This document shows, one piece after another, positions 1 to 6,175 of a stretch of 8,602 nucleotides of DNA. Source of the DNA: Lentzea sp. Lineage in GTDB: Bacteria; Actinomycetota; Actinomycetes; Mycobacteriales; Pseudonocardiaceae. The position numbers and the translations under genes are program-made. Positions within the stretch are counted from its first letter, which is position 1, and every line of letters starts with the position of its first letter. Where the stretch lies: NCBI GenBank assembly GCA_030146905.1, contig JASLAV010000979.1:1-8602 (forward strand), written 5' to 3'. A model generated the notes under the pieces. It had not been told where the DNA came from. It did not search any database and saw only the letters and a program-made list of their open reading frames with translations.

Positions 1-807
1 CTTCCGCTGGTGGAACAGCTCGGTCTGGCGTGCCGCGGAGCCGTTGTTCCACGAGTCGAGGCGCAGGACCTTCTGGCCGTCGACGGTCGGGAACGTCACG
101 CGCGAGGGGTCCCACTCGGCACCCGGCACGCCGGGGCCGCCGGCACCCGAACGGACCGTCCAGCCGCGCTGGCCGATCCGCGAGTCGCTCGAGCTGTTGT
201 AGGCGAAGTCGTCGAACATCTTGGGGCCGTTTGGGTTCTGCGGCGTCGACGTGGTCGTCGTCGTGGTGGGCGCGGTGCCGCCGGGCGCGGTTCCCCACAG
301 CAGCGTGCTGCCGCGGTGCACCGTCACCTTGTTCCACGCCGAGTAGGTGCTCTCGCCGCGGAACGAGTAGTCGTCGGTCTGGGTGATCGGGCTCCAGTTC
401 GTGCGGTAGAACCGCAGCTGGAAGTCGCCGGAGTCGGCGCCGGGGTTCAGCGTGCCCGCCCCGGAGGTGAAGCCCACCTCCAGGTAGCGGTCGGCGGGGC
501 CGCCGGTCAGGGTGCCGAACTGGCCGGTGACGTTGCCGCAGCCGCGCACCGCCCACGAGCAGGCGAAGCGGTAGCCCACGTCCGGGGTTTCGCTCTTGAA
601 GTAGTAGCGGACCTTGATGTCGGACAACGGCACGCTGGTGGTGCCGTTGTTGACCAGCTTGAGCCACGGCTCGACCTGGTCTGCGGTGGCACCGGACGCG
701 CTGGTCCGGTACTGGGCGGTGATCGCGTCGGCCGCGAAGGCACTGGGTGCCACGGCGAGTGCGACCACGGACAGTGCCGCGCAGGACGCGGCTATGAGCG
801 CTCGCAA
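1..807 (-). CDS. Secreted CBM3-containing polysaccharide-active protein, probable GH16-like enzyme (partial, 3' end outside window)
   Basis: Probable exported carbohydrate-active enzyme; 269 codons are visible and the C-terminus lies beyond the left edge. Residues 1-25 form a signal peptide with an AFA|ADA cleavage site. Residues 29-172 match a family 3 carbohydrate-binding module: the WLKLVNNG start, the PLSDIKVRYYF strand, the YLEVGFTSGAGTLNPG core and a C-terminal NKVTVHRGSTLLWG. Such modules bind crystalline cellulose and sometimes chitin. C83 and C90 could form a disulfide. A Thr/Pro-rich linker (about 173-195) leads into a second domain starting FDDFAYN, with GW (215-216) and LRLDSW (248-253), resembling concanavalin A-like GH16 enzymes; its catalytic residues are not visible. 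I chose the TTG start at 807-805 because GAGGAG lies 6 nt upstream and the signal peptide follows at once. It overlaps the GH20 gene by 16 nt, so it is the operon's fifth gene. CBM3 and export are secure; the catalytic family is tentative. Confidence 0.82.
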   Translation of the reverse strand, partial: MRALIAASCAALSVVALAVAPSAFAADAITAQYRTSASGATADQVEPWLKLVNNGTTSVPLSDIKVRYYFKSETPDVGYRFACSWAVRGCGNVTGQFGTLTGGPADRYLEVGFTSGAGTLNPGADSGDFQLRFYRTNWSPITQTDDYSFRGESTYSAWNKVTVHRGSTLLWGTAPGGTAPTTTTTTSTPQNPNGPKMFDDFAYNSSSDSRIGQRGWTVRSGAGGPGVPGAEWDPSRVTFPTVDGQKVLRLDSWNNGSAARQTELFHQRK

Positions 808-2195
808 GATTCTCTCCTCGATTCGGCAGGGACGGACAGTTCGGCGAGCCTGGACGAGTGGAGGCGCATCCTGGTGGTGAAGCCCTCCCACTCGGGGCGC
901 TGGGACCAGAGGGTGTCGGCCAGCGCGATGAGACGGGGAAACGCCATGTACTCCAGGTGTTCTCTCGTGCGGACGTGTTCGGTCCACAGCTGGCACTGGG
1001 CACCGAGCACACCCTCGGGCAGCGGCACGTCGTAGACGTCGCGGGTGGTCACGACGAACCCGGGCTGGCCGGGTGGTTCGTGCGGGCCGTCCGACCGCGG
1101 GTAGTCGAGGTAGGTGGAGGTGTGCGGGGCCATCACCACCGGCTGGCCCCGTTCCAGCGCGGCGGCGGCCTGGGTCTCGTCCTTCCACGGCATCACGACG
1201 GCGCGGGGGTCGCCCGTCGGTTCCCACGCCACCGGGATCCGCCCGCGGTCGAGCAGGTACTCGCCCGCCTGGCGGAGGAACTCGTGGTGCACGTCCACGG
1301 GCAGCAGGCACTCGTCGCCGCCGAGGTGGACGTGCTCGCCGGGGAAGATCTCCACCACCTCGGCCAGGACCTCGCGGATGAAGCCGAGCGCGTGCAGGCC
1401 GAACGCGGCATCGCTGATGCCCCAGCGGGTCCAGACGGGCAACCGGCCGGGTGTGAAGCCCAGGCCGGGGTAGGCGGCGAGGGCCGCGCGGGCGTGGCCG
1501 GGCATCTCGATCTCCGGCATGACCCGGACACCGCGGTCGGCCGCGTACGCGACGAGCCCCTCCAGTTCGCCGCGGGTGTAGGTGCCACCGTGTGGTGTGC
1601 CGTCACCGTTGGTCTCAGTGCGCCAGCCGCCGACCGAGGTCAGCAGCGGGTGACTCGGCACCGGCATGCGCCAGCCCTGGTCGTCGGTCAGGTGCAGGTG
1701 CAGGACGTTGAGCTTGTGCAGGGCCATCAGGTCGATGAACCGCCGCACCACGTGCACCGGCTGGAAGTGGCGTGCGACGTCCAGCATGAACCCGCGCCAC
1801 GGCAGCCGCGGCACGTCGCGGATGTCGACGCCCGGCAACGTCCAGTCCACGTCGGACACGCGGCTCGGCCGGAGCACCTCCGCCGGCAGGAGCTGGCGGA
1901 TCGTCTGCACGCCGTGTGCCAGACCGGCCGCCGTTCCCGCGCGCAGCATGACGCCGTGCTCGTTGACGGTCAGCGCGTAGCCTTCGGCCCCGAGCCCGAC
2001 GAGCTTGGCGTCGAGCGCCATCAGCACCTGGCCGTGGCCGGTGATCGGCAGCGGCAGCCCCGTGGCCGGCCGGAGGAGGCCGCGCAGCAGCCTGGCCGCC
2101 TTCTCCGCGCCGGGTGTGACCCGCACGCTCGTACCCGCGTCGAGCGTGAAACCCCTGCTGCGCCGCACGATCCTGCTCGGCAGCGGAACGATCAC
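792..2195 (-). CDS. Cytoplasmic beta-N-acetylhexosaminidase, GH20 family (DasD-like)
   Basis: Retaining exo-hexosaminidase of 467 aa that removes non-reducing GlcNAc or GalNAc by substrate-assisted catalysis. Residues 1-130 form the N-terminal GH20b alpha/beta domain and 133-440 the TIM barrel. Visible motifs are LDVARHF (138-144, substrate-binding Arg), LHLHLTDDQGWR (165-176), MPEIEMPGH (226-234), HLGGDE (290-295, catalytic pair D294-E295), VAWEP (322-326), TYLDY (361-365, region of the oxazoline-stabilising Tyr) and QLWTE (402-406). No signal peptide is present, so it should act in the cytoplasm on imported oligosaccharides such as N,N'-diacetylchitobiose. The GTG start at 2195-2193 overlaps the permease stop as GTGA; any upstream extension would lie inside the permease gene. 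Position after two permeases matches dasD behind dasABC of Streptomyces. Family call very secure; substrate inferred from context. Confidence 0.93.
   Translation of the reverse strand: MIVPLPSRIVRRSRGFTLDAGTSVRVTPGAEKAARLLRGLLRPATGLPLPITGHGQVLMALDAKLVGLGAEGYALTVNEHGVMLRAGTAAGLAHGVQTIRQLLPAEVLRPSRVSDVDWTLPGVDIRDVPRLPWRGFMLDVARHFQPVHVVRRFIDLMALHKLNVLHLHLTDDQGWRMPVPSHPLLTSVGGWRTETNGDGTPHGGTYTRGELEGLVAYAADRGVRVMPEIEMPGHARAALAAYPGLGFTPGRLPVWTRWGISDAAFGLHALGFIREVLAEVVEIFPGEHVHLGGDECLLPVDVHHEFLRQAGEYLLDRGRIPVAWEPTGDPRAVVMPWKDETQAAAALERGQPVVMAPHTSTYLDYPRSDGPHEPPGQPGFVVTTRDVYDVPLPEGVLGAQCQLWTEHVRTREHLEYMAFPRLIALADTLWSQRPEWEGFTTRMRLHSSRLAELSVPAESRRESCERS
814..819 (-). promoter_or_regulatory. Ribosome binding site fixing the TTG start of the CBM3 gene
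   Basis: GAGGAG on the minus strand, 6 nt before the TTG at 807-805. It lies inside the last codons of the GH20 gene, whose stop is at 794-792. This site supports the rare TTG start and indicates that the secreted protein is translated from the operon mRNA rather than from its own promoter. Confidence 0.7.
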
Positions 2196-3013
2196 CCCTT
2201 CACCGCCCCTCCGACGATGCCGGTCGTCACCCGGCCCTGCAGCACGACGAAGATCAGCAGCACCGGCAGCATGAACAGCGTCGAGGCGGCCATCGTGGCG
2301 CCCCAGTCGGTGCCGAAGGTGTTGTTGAACGAGGACAGCCAGACCGGCAACGTGCGGTCGTCCTGGTCCTTGATGATCAGCACGTTGGCGAAGGCGAACT
2401 CGTTCCACGCGGTGATGAACCCGAACAGCGACGTCGCCAGCAGACCCGGCGCGAGCAGCGGGAACACGATCTTCCTGAACGCCTGCTCGCGCGAACAGCC
2501 GTCGACCTGCGCCGCTTCCTCCAGGTCGACCGGGATCGCCGCGAGGAACCCGCGCAGCGTCACGATCGTGAACGGCAGCGTCATCATGAAGTACACCAGG
2601 GTGAGGATCCAGAGCGTGTCGAGCATGCCGGTGTCCCTGGCGATCACGTAGATCGGGATGAGCAGCGCCTCCCACGGCGTCATCTGCGCGACGAACACCA
2701 TGAGCACGAACGCCTTGCGCCCCCTCCACCGCAGCCTGGCCACGGCGAACGCCGCGAGCATCGCGACGAGCAGCGCGAGCAGCACGGCCCCGCCCGCGAC
2801 CAGGAGGCTGTTGCGCCAGAACGAGAAGAACCCCTTGGCGGCGATCGCAGTGCCGAAGTGCTCGAACGTGACCGAGAGCGGGAAGAACGTCGGTGTCGCG
2901 CTCTGGATGTCCTTGGTGGGCTTGAACGCCGTGAGGACCATCCAGTACACGGGGAAGACGGAGAGGACGAACACGACGAGCGCCGCCGTGGTGCGGAAGA
3001 TCCGGCCGATCAC
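2192..3013 (-). CDS. Carbohydrate ABC transporter permease, MalG type (DasC-like)
   Basis: Second membrane subunit of a CUT1 sugar importer, 273 aa. The first membrane segment is about residues 8-29, followed by the exported loop with FKPTKDI (30-36). Further segments lie near 70-92, 101-125, 133-155, 190-212 and 243-260, giving the usual six. The cytoplasmic EAA loop (EAAQVDG start, 166-172, running to the FPLLAPG end at 184-190) is the docking site for the ATPase subunit. The GTG start at 3013-3011 overlaps the stop of the preceding permease (GTGA), and AGGAG lies 8 nt upstream. The stop overlaps the GH20 start in the same way. The substrate cannot be read from the permease itself; the downstream hexosaminidase and DasR-like regulator point to chito-oligosaccharides. 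Confidence 0.93.
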   Translation of the reverse strand: MIGRIFRTTAALVVFVLSVFPVYWMVLTAFKPTKDIQSATPTFFPLSVTFEHFGTAIAAKGFFSFWRNSLLVAGGAVLLALLVAMLAAFAVARLRWRGRKAFVLMVFVAQMTPWEALLIPIYVIARDTGMLDTLWILTLVYFMMTLPFTIVTLRGFLAAIPVDLEEAAQVDGCSREQAFRKIVFPLLAPGLLATSLFGFITAWNEFAFANVLIIKDQDDRTLPVWLSSFNNTFGTDWGATMAASTLFMLPVLLIFVVLQGRVTTGIVGGAVKG

Positions 3014-3954
3014 GTTTCCTTCTCCTGCCGGTAGAGCTGGCGGAAATACGCCAGCAGCGCGAGCACGAGAAGCAGCACCATCAGCATCGACACCGCGGCG
3101 CCGAGGTCGTAGCGCTGCAACGACTGCGCGACCTGGAACGCGTAGACCGGCAACGTCGTCGTGGCCTGTCCGGGACCACCCTGGCTGATCACCCAGATCT
3201 GCACGAACGACTTGACGACCCAGATCACCTCCAGGCACGCGATCAGGCCGAACATGGCCCGCAGCATGGGGAACGTGATGGTCGAGAACACCCGCCACGC
3301 GCCCGCGCCGTCCATGCGCGCCGCCTCGTAGAGCTCCTGCGGCACGGTGATCATCGCCGCGTACAGCGACAGCGCCGCGAACGGGATCGACTGCCACACG
3401 ATCAGCGTCACGAGGATGCCGAACGTCGCCCCGCCGTCGGCGAACCACGTGTAGTCGCGGTACTCCTCGAAGCCCATCGCGACCAGCGCCCAGTTCACGA
3501 CGCCGAGCCGGGACTGGAAGAGCCACTGGAACACCGTGGTCGCCGCGATGATCGGCGTGGCCCAGGTGAGCACCAGCCCACCCATCACGAGGAACCTCAG
3601 CCACCTGCCCAGCCGGACGAGCAGCAGCGCGACCAGGGTGGACAGGACCATGATCAGCACCACGTTGATCGCGGTGAACCACAACGTCCTGCGCACCACG
3701 GACCAGAACTGCGGGTCCGACAGCACGCTCACGTAGTTCGCGAGCCCGACGAACTTCGCCTCGCCGCGCACGAGCTGCGGCAGCCCGAACTCCTGCAGCG
3801 AGATGATCACGTTGCGCACCAGCGGGTACAGCAGCAGGTACGCGGTGGCGAGCAGCGTGGGCGCGATCAACAGGTACGGCAGGACCGGCCGTCGGCGGCG
3901 CTTCGGGGTGGCCGGTGCGGTCTCCCGCACCGGCCGTTCGGCGACGAGCGTCAT
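3010..3954 (-). CDS. Carbohydrate ABC transporter permease, MalF type (DasB-like)
   Basis: First membrane subunit of the CUT1 importer, 314 aa. A basic cytoplasmic N-terminus (KRRRR at 18-22) precedes segment one (about 26-50). Further hydrophobic segments fall near 91-113, 121-145, 177-200, 233-257 and 285-304. The EAA loop runs from EAARMDG (210-216) to FPML (228-231). YLLIAPTLLATAYLLLYP near the N-terminus is typical of the MalF/UgpA family. The ATG at 3954-3952 overlaps the binding-protein stop as ATGA. No Shine-Dalgarno sequence is visible just upstream, so translation probably depends on ribosomes finishing the binding-protein gene. It should pair with the MalG-type permease to form the membrane channel. 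Confidence 0.93.
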   Translation of the reverse strand: MTLVAERPVRETAPATPKRRRRPVLPYLLIAPTLLATAYLLLYPLVRNVIISLQEFGLPQLVRGEAKFVGLANYVSVLSDPQFWSVVRRTLWFTAINVVLIMVLSTLVALLLVRLGRWLRFLVMGGLVLTWATPIIAATTVFQWLFQSRLGVVNWALVAMGFEEYRDYTWFADGGATFGILVTLIVWQSIPFAALSLYAAMITVPQELYEAARMDGAGAWRVFSTITFPMLRAMFGLIACLEVIWVVKSFVQIWVISQGGPGQATTTLPVYAFQVAQSLQRYDLGAAVSMLMVLLLVLALLAYFRQLYRQEKET

Positions 3955-5186
3955 TTGCCGGAGTTGAGGGCTTGGGTGATGACCTCGTCGGCCGCCGCGG
4001 CAGCTGCCTTGGGATCCGCACCGGTCAGGACGGCGGTCTGGAACTCCTTGATCGGGTTGCGCGCCTCGACCGCCGCCCAGTTCGGGGAGTTCGGGGTGGC
4101 GCGCCCGTTGGCCGCACCGGCCGCCATCGCCGCCGTGCCGGGGTCGTCGCCGACCGAGGCCGCGAGGGACTTGCGGTTCGGCACGTAGTTCATCGCCTTC
4201 GCGAGCTCGACCTGCCACTTCTCGCCGGCCAGCGCCTTGACGACCTGGTAGGCGCCGTCCTGGCGTGAACTGGCCAAGGGGATGATCAGGTCGGAGCCAC
4301 CGGTGAACACCGCGCCGGGCTCGGCCGCGGTCTTGCCGGGGATCGGGAAGAACCCGATCTTGCCCTCCAGCTCCGGGTTCGCCTTCGTGACGAGCTTCGC
4401 CGCGCCGGGCACCGCGATGAACTGCGCGATCTTGCCGCCCGCCACCACGTCGGTCTGCTGCGGCTTGGCCTCGTCGGAGTCCTTCGGGCCGTCGCCGAGC
4501 GCCTGCAGCCTCTTGTAGAAGTCCATGCCCGCCAACGCCTCCGGCGTGTTCAGCGAGCCCTTCCACCTGCCGCCGTCCTGCTCGGCGAGGTCACCGCCCT
4601 CGTCCCAGACGAATCCGGAGAGCGTGTACCAGTTCTGGCCCGGCAGGTAGATGCCCTGCTGGTCCCCCTGGTCGAGCTTGGTCGTGGCCGCGAGCCACTC
4701 GTCGCGCGTCTTCGGCGGCGTCACCCCCGCGGCTTCGAACAGGTCCTTGCGGTAGATCACGACCCGGTTCGCCGCGTAGAACGGGACGCCGAACTGCTTG
4801 CCGTCCACCGCGCCCGGTTCGCTGAGGCCGGGGATCCAGTCGTCCCCCTGCAGCTCGGCCTTCTTCTCCGACAGGTCGGTGACGCCCTTGCTGGCGACGT
4901 ACTGGGCGACCTGGGTGTTGCCGACCTCGATCACGTCCGGCGGATCGGTACTGGCCAGCGCACTCGTCACCTTCTGCGTGATCCCGTTCCACTCCTGGAT
5001 CTGGATCTTCACGTCGAGGTTCGCGTGCTCGCGTTCGAACTCGCTCTCGAACTTCGACACGAACTCGCCGGTGGCCGTGTCCTTCATGAGCCACACGGTG
5101 ATCTCCTGCTTCTCATCACCTCCCGCGGAGGTGCCGCATGCGGACAGCGCGAGCGCCAGGACGAGTAAGGCAGCGGAGCGCGACAC
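3951..5186 (-). CDS. Extracellular sugar-binding lipoprotein of an ABC importer (DasA-like)
   Basis: Substrate-binding protein of 411 aa that should capture oligosaccharides outside the cell and deliver them to the two permeases encoded next. A hydrophobic leader ends in the lipobox LSAC, with C17 as lipid-anchor cysteine. A mature Gly/Ser-rich spacer is followed by the family 1 solute-binding fold: ITVWLM at the first strand, PPDVIEVGNTQVAQY, GVPFYAANRVVIYRKDLF and a C-terminal MNYVPNRKS segment. The GTG start at 5186-5184 has GAGGTGA just upstream (5196-5190). It is the first gene of the operon, facing the divergent regulator. An N,N'-diacetylchitobiose specificity is suggested by the GH20 gene and the resemblance of the whole locus to dasABC; other amino-sugar or beta-glucan oligosaccharides remain possible. 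Family call secure, ligand inferred. Confidence 0.92.
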   Translation of the reverse strand: MSRSAALLVLALALSACGTSAGGDEKQEITVWLMKDTATGEFVSKFESEFEREHANLDVKIQIQEWNGITQKVTSALASTDPPDVIEVGNTQVAQYVASKGVTDLSEKKAELQGDDWIPGLSEPGAVDGKQFGVPFYAANRVVIYRKDLFEAAGVTPPKTRDEWLAATTKLDQGDQQGIYLPGQNWYTLSGFVWDEGGDLAEQDGGRWKGSLNTPEALAGMDFYKRLQALGDGPKDSDEAKPQQTDVVAGGKIAQFIAVPGAAKLVTKANPELEGKIGFFPIPGKTAAEPGAVFTGGSDLIIPLASSRQDGAYQVVKALAGEKWQVELAKAMNYVPNRKSLAASVGDDPGTAAMAAGAANGRATPNSPNWAAVEARNPIKEFQTAVLTGADPKAAAAAADEVITQALNSGK

Positions 5187-5207
5187 GACTCACCTCTCGC
5201 TTGGATA

Positions 5208-5221
5208 TGACCAATTGGTCA
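5208..5221. promoter_or_regulatory. 14-bp perfect palindrome in the divergent promoter region (putative operator 1)
   Basis: TGACCAATTGGTCA is a perfect inverted repeat starting 22 nt upstream of the binding-protein GTG and just ahead of its ribosome binding site. Its arms are GACCA on the left and TGGTC on the right, the reverse of the TGGTC/GACCA order of the Streptomyces DasR element. It could be a repressor site blocking operon transcription, bound by the adjacent GntR regulator or another protein. Confidence 0.55.
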
Positions 5222-5244
5222 GGTCCGGTGGAGTGAGGTAGAAA
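5215..5244 (+). promoter_or_regulatory. Candidate promoter for the GntR regulator
   Basis: TTGGTC (5215-5220) and TAGAAA (5239-5244) are separated by 18 nt and resemble a sigma-70-type -35/-10 pair reading towards the regulator. The -35 lies in the right arm of operator 1. On the opposite strand the operon's possible -35 (TTGACC, 5270-5265) sits in operator 2 with only a poor -10 (CACTTT, 5247-5242). If both are real, the two promoters overlap head-on and could exclude each other. Only hexamer similarity supports this. Confidence 0.25.
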
Positions 5245-5262
5245 GTGGCACAGACCAATTAT

Positions 5263-5277
5263 CTGGTCAATACCCAG
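5263..5277. promoter_or_regulatory. CTGG-N7-CCAG inverted repeat (putative operator 2)
   Basis: CTGGTCAATACCCAG is a 15-bp imperfect palindrome of the form CTGG-N7-CCAG. It shares 11 of 15 positions with the repeat at 5314-5328. On the minus strand it contains TTGACC (5270-5265), a good -35 hexamer for the transporter operon, so binding here would block RNA polymerase. It also overlaps a second arm pair, GACCA-N6-TGGTC (5253-5268). Likely target of the neighbouring DasR-like regulator, by inference. Confidence 0.5.
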
Positions 5278-5313
5278 CTTGGACGCATGAGTGCGCTCTT
5301 GATCTCCAACCGA

Positions 5314-5328
5314 CTGGTTACTTACCAG
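5314..5328. promoter_or_regulatory. CTGG-N7-CCAG inverted repeat (putative operator 3)
   Basis: CTGGTTACTTACCAG has perfect outer arms (ACTGGT/ACCAGT over 5313-5329). It is centred 51 bp from the repeat at 5263-5277, close to five helical turns. It lies just before the regulator's earliest possible ATG (5333), a position suited to autoregulation. Its arms equal those of the Streptomyces DasR element, but the core is one base longer. Confidence 0.55.
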
Positions 5329-5365
5329 TGGTATGTCACACTGGCCGCCGACGATGCGGAGGGGT

Positions 5366-6127
5366 ATGGGCGAGGCGATACTGAAGCGCGAGCAGGTCCG
5401 CGACTACCTGCTCGAACTCATCGAGACCCACCCGGCGGGGGCCCCGATCCCCGCGGAACGCGTGCTGTGCCAGCAGCTCTCGGTGTCCCGCCCCACCGTG
5501 CGCTCGGCCGTGGACGAGCTCGTCAACACCGGCCTGCTGGTCCGCCAGCACGGCCGCGGCACGTTCGTCGCGAAGGCCAAGATCACCCAGGAGATGGTGT
5601 CGGGCACCGGCTCCATGTCGCTGCCCCGCGCCTCGGGCACCTGGGAGAGCAGGGTGCTCGAACACGCCCGCGTCCCGGCCGGCGCACGGGTGGGCCGCCG
5701 CCTGCACATCTCCCCCGCCGCCGAGATCCACTACATCGCCCGGCTGCGCCTGGTCGACGGCGAGCCGATGGCGGTGGAGCACCTGCACGTCCCCGCGGCC
5801 ATCGCACCCGAGCTGACGTTGCACGACATGGAGTCCGGCGACTTCTACGACCGCCTGCGCGAACACGGCGTCCACGTCAGCGAGGCCGTGCAGTCGATCG
5901 AGCCGACCGTGACCAACGAGTCGGAGGCGTCGATCCTCGGCGTGCCGGTGTTCGCCCCCGCGCTGCTGTTCGAGCGGCTGACCACCGACGCAGGCGGACG
6001 GCAGGTCGAGTACGTGCACTCGATCTACCGGGGTGACCGGTACCGGATCGTGTCGCGGCTGAAGCTCGGGAGCTCGTCGCGCAGCACCGTGGACGTGCAG
6101 GCGCGGTTCGGCAACGACCCGTTCTGA
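5366..6127 (+). CDS. GntR-family (HutC/DasR subfamily) transcriptional regulator with UTRA sensor domain
   Basis: DNA-binding regulator of 253 aa, divergent from the sugar-import operon and probably its repressor. Residues 4-70 form the winged helix, with SRPTVRSAVDEL (41-52) as recognition helix and GRGTFVAK (63-70) as wing. Residues about 90-235 form a UTRA effector domain, with LRLVDGEPMAVEH (127-139) and the closing VEYVHSIYRGDRYR (214-227). Both parts resemble Streptomyces DasR, which senses glucosamine-6-phosphate and related sugar phosphates, so a similar ligand is plausible. The wing and GTFVAKAKITQ linker are close to DasR, but the recognition helix differs. I chose the ATG at 5366 because GGAGGGG (5358-5364) precedes it, though the spacing is short; ATG codons at 5333 and 5354 are in frame and would add 11 or 4 residues. 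A tail of about 18 residues follows the UTRA domain. Inverted repeats upstream suggest autoregulation. Confidence 0.88.
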   Translation: MGEAILKREQVRDYLLELIETHPAGAPIPAERVLCQQLSVSRPTVRSAVDELVNTGLLVRQHGRGTFVAKAKITQEMVSGTGSMSLPRASGTWESRVLEHARVPAGARVGRRLHISPAAEIHYIARLRLVDGEPMAVEHLHVPAAIAPELTLHDMESGDFYDRLREHGVHVSEAVQSIEPTVTNESEASILGVPVFAPALLFERLTTDAGGRQVEYVHSIYRGDRYRIVSRLKLGSSSRSTVDVQARFGNDPF

Positions 6128-6175
6128 CCGCGGCACAACGACCTTGGCGCTGTGGCACCTCGACGTCGAAGGCCG

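Noticed and set aside
10..1035. 341-codon plus-strand frame at the left edge
   Set aside because: Runs antisense to the CBM3 gene and the GH20 3' end, both of which have clear motifs on the minus strand.
858..2651. Long plus-strand open frame of 597 codons opposite the GH20 and permease genes
   Set aside because: Antisense frame of real genes with GH20 and permease motifs. The translation is low-complexity, rich in Arg, His and Gly, with no domain; typical of high-GC DNA.
2196..2729. Upstream extension of the GH20 reading frame through the permease gene
   Set aside because: The extension is an out-of-frame reading of the MalG-type permease (basic, low complexity). The GTG at 2195 that overlaps the permease stop gives a normal GH20 N-terminal domain.
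5245..6036. 263-codon plus-strand frame overlapping the regulator
   Set aside because: Frame-shifted shadow of the GntR gene; after the first 35 residues it is Arg/Pro/Gly-rich without motifs. Its GTG lies between the operators and has no ribosome site.
6128..6175. Possible terminator between the convergent regulator and antiporter genes
   Set aside because: The 48-nt gap has a 10-bp palindrome (TCGACGTCGA, 6160-6169) with no room for a loop and no T-run. Not enough for a terminator call.
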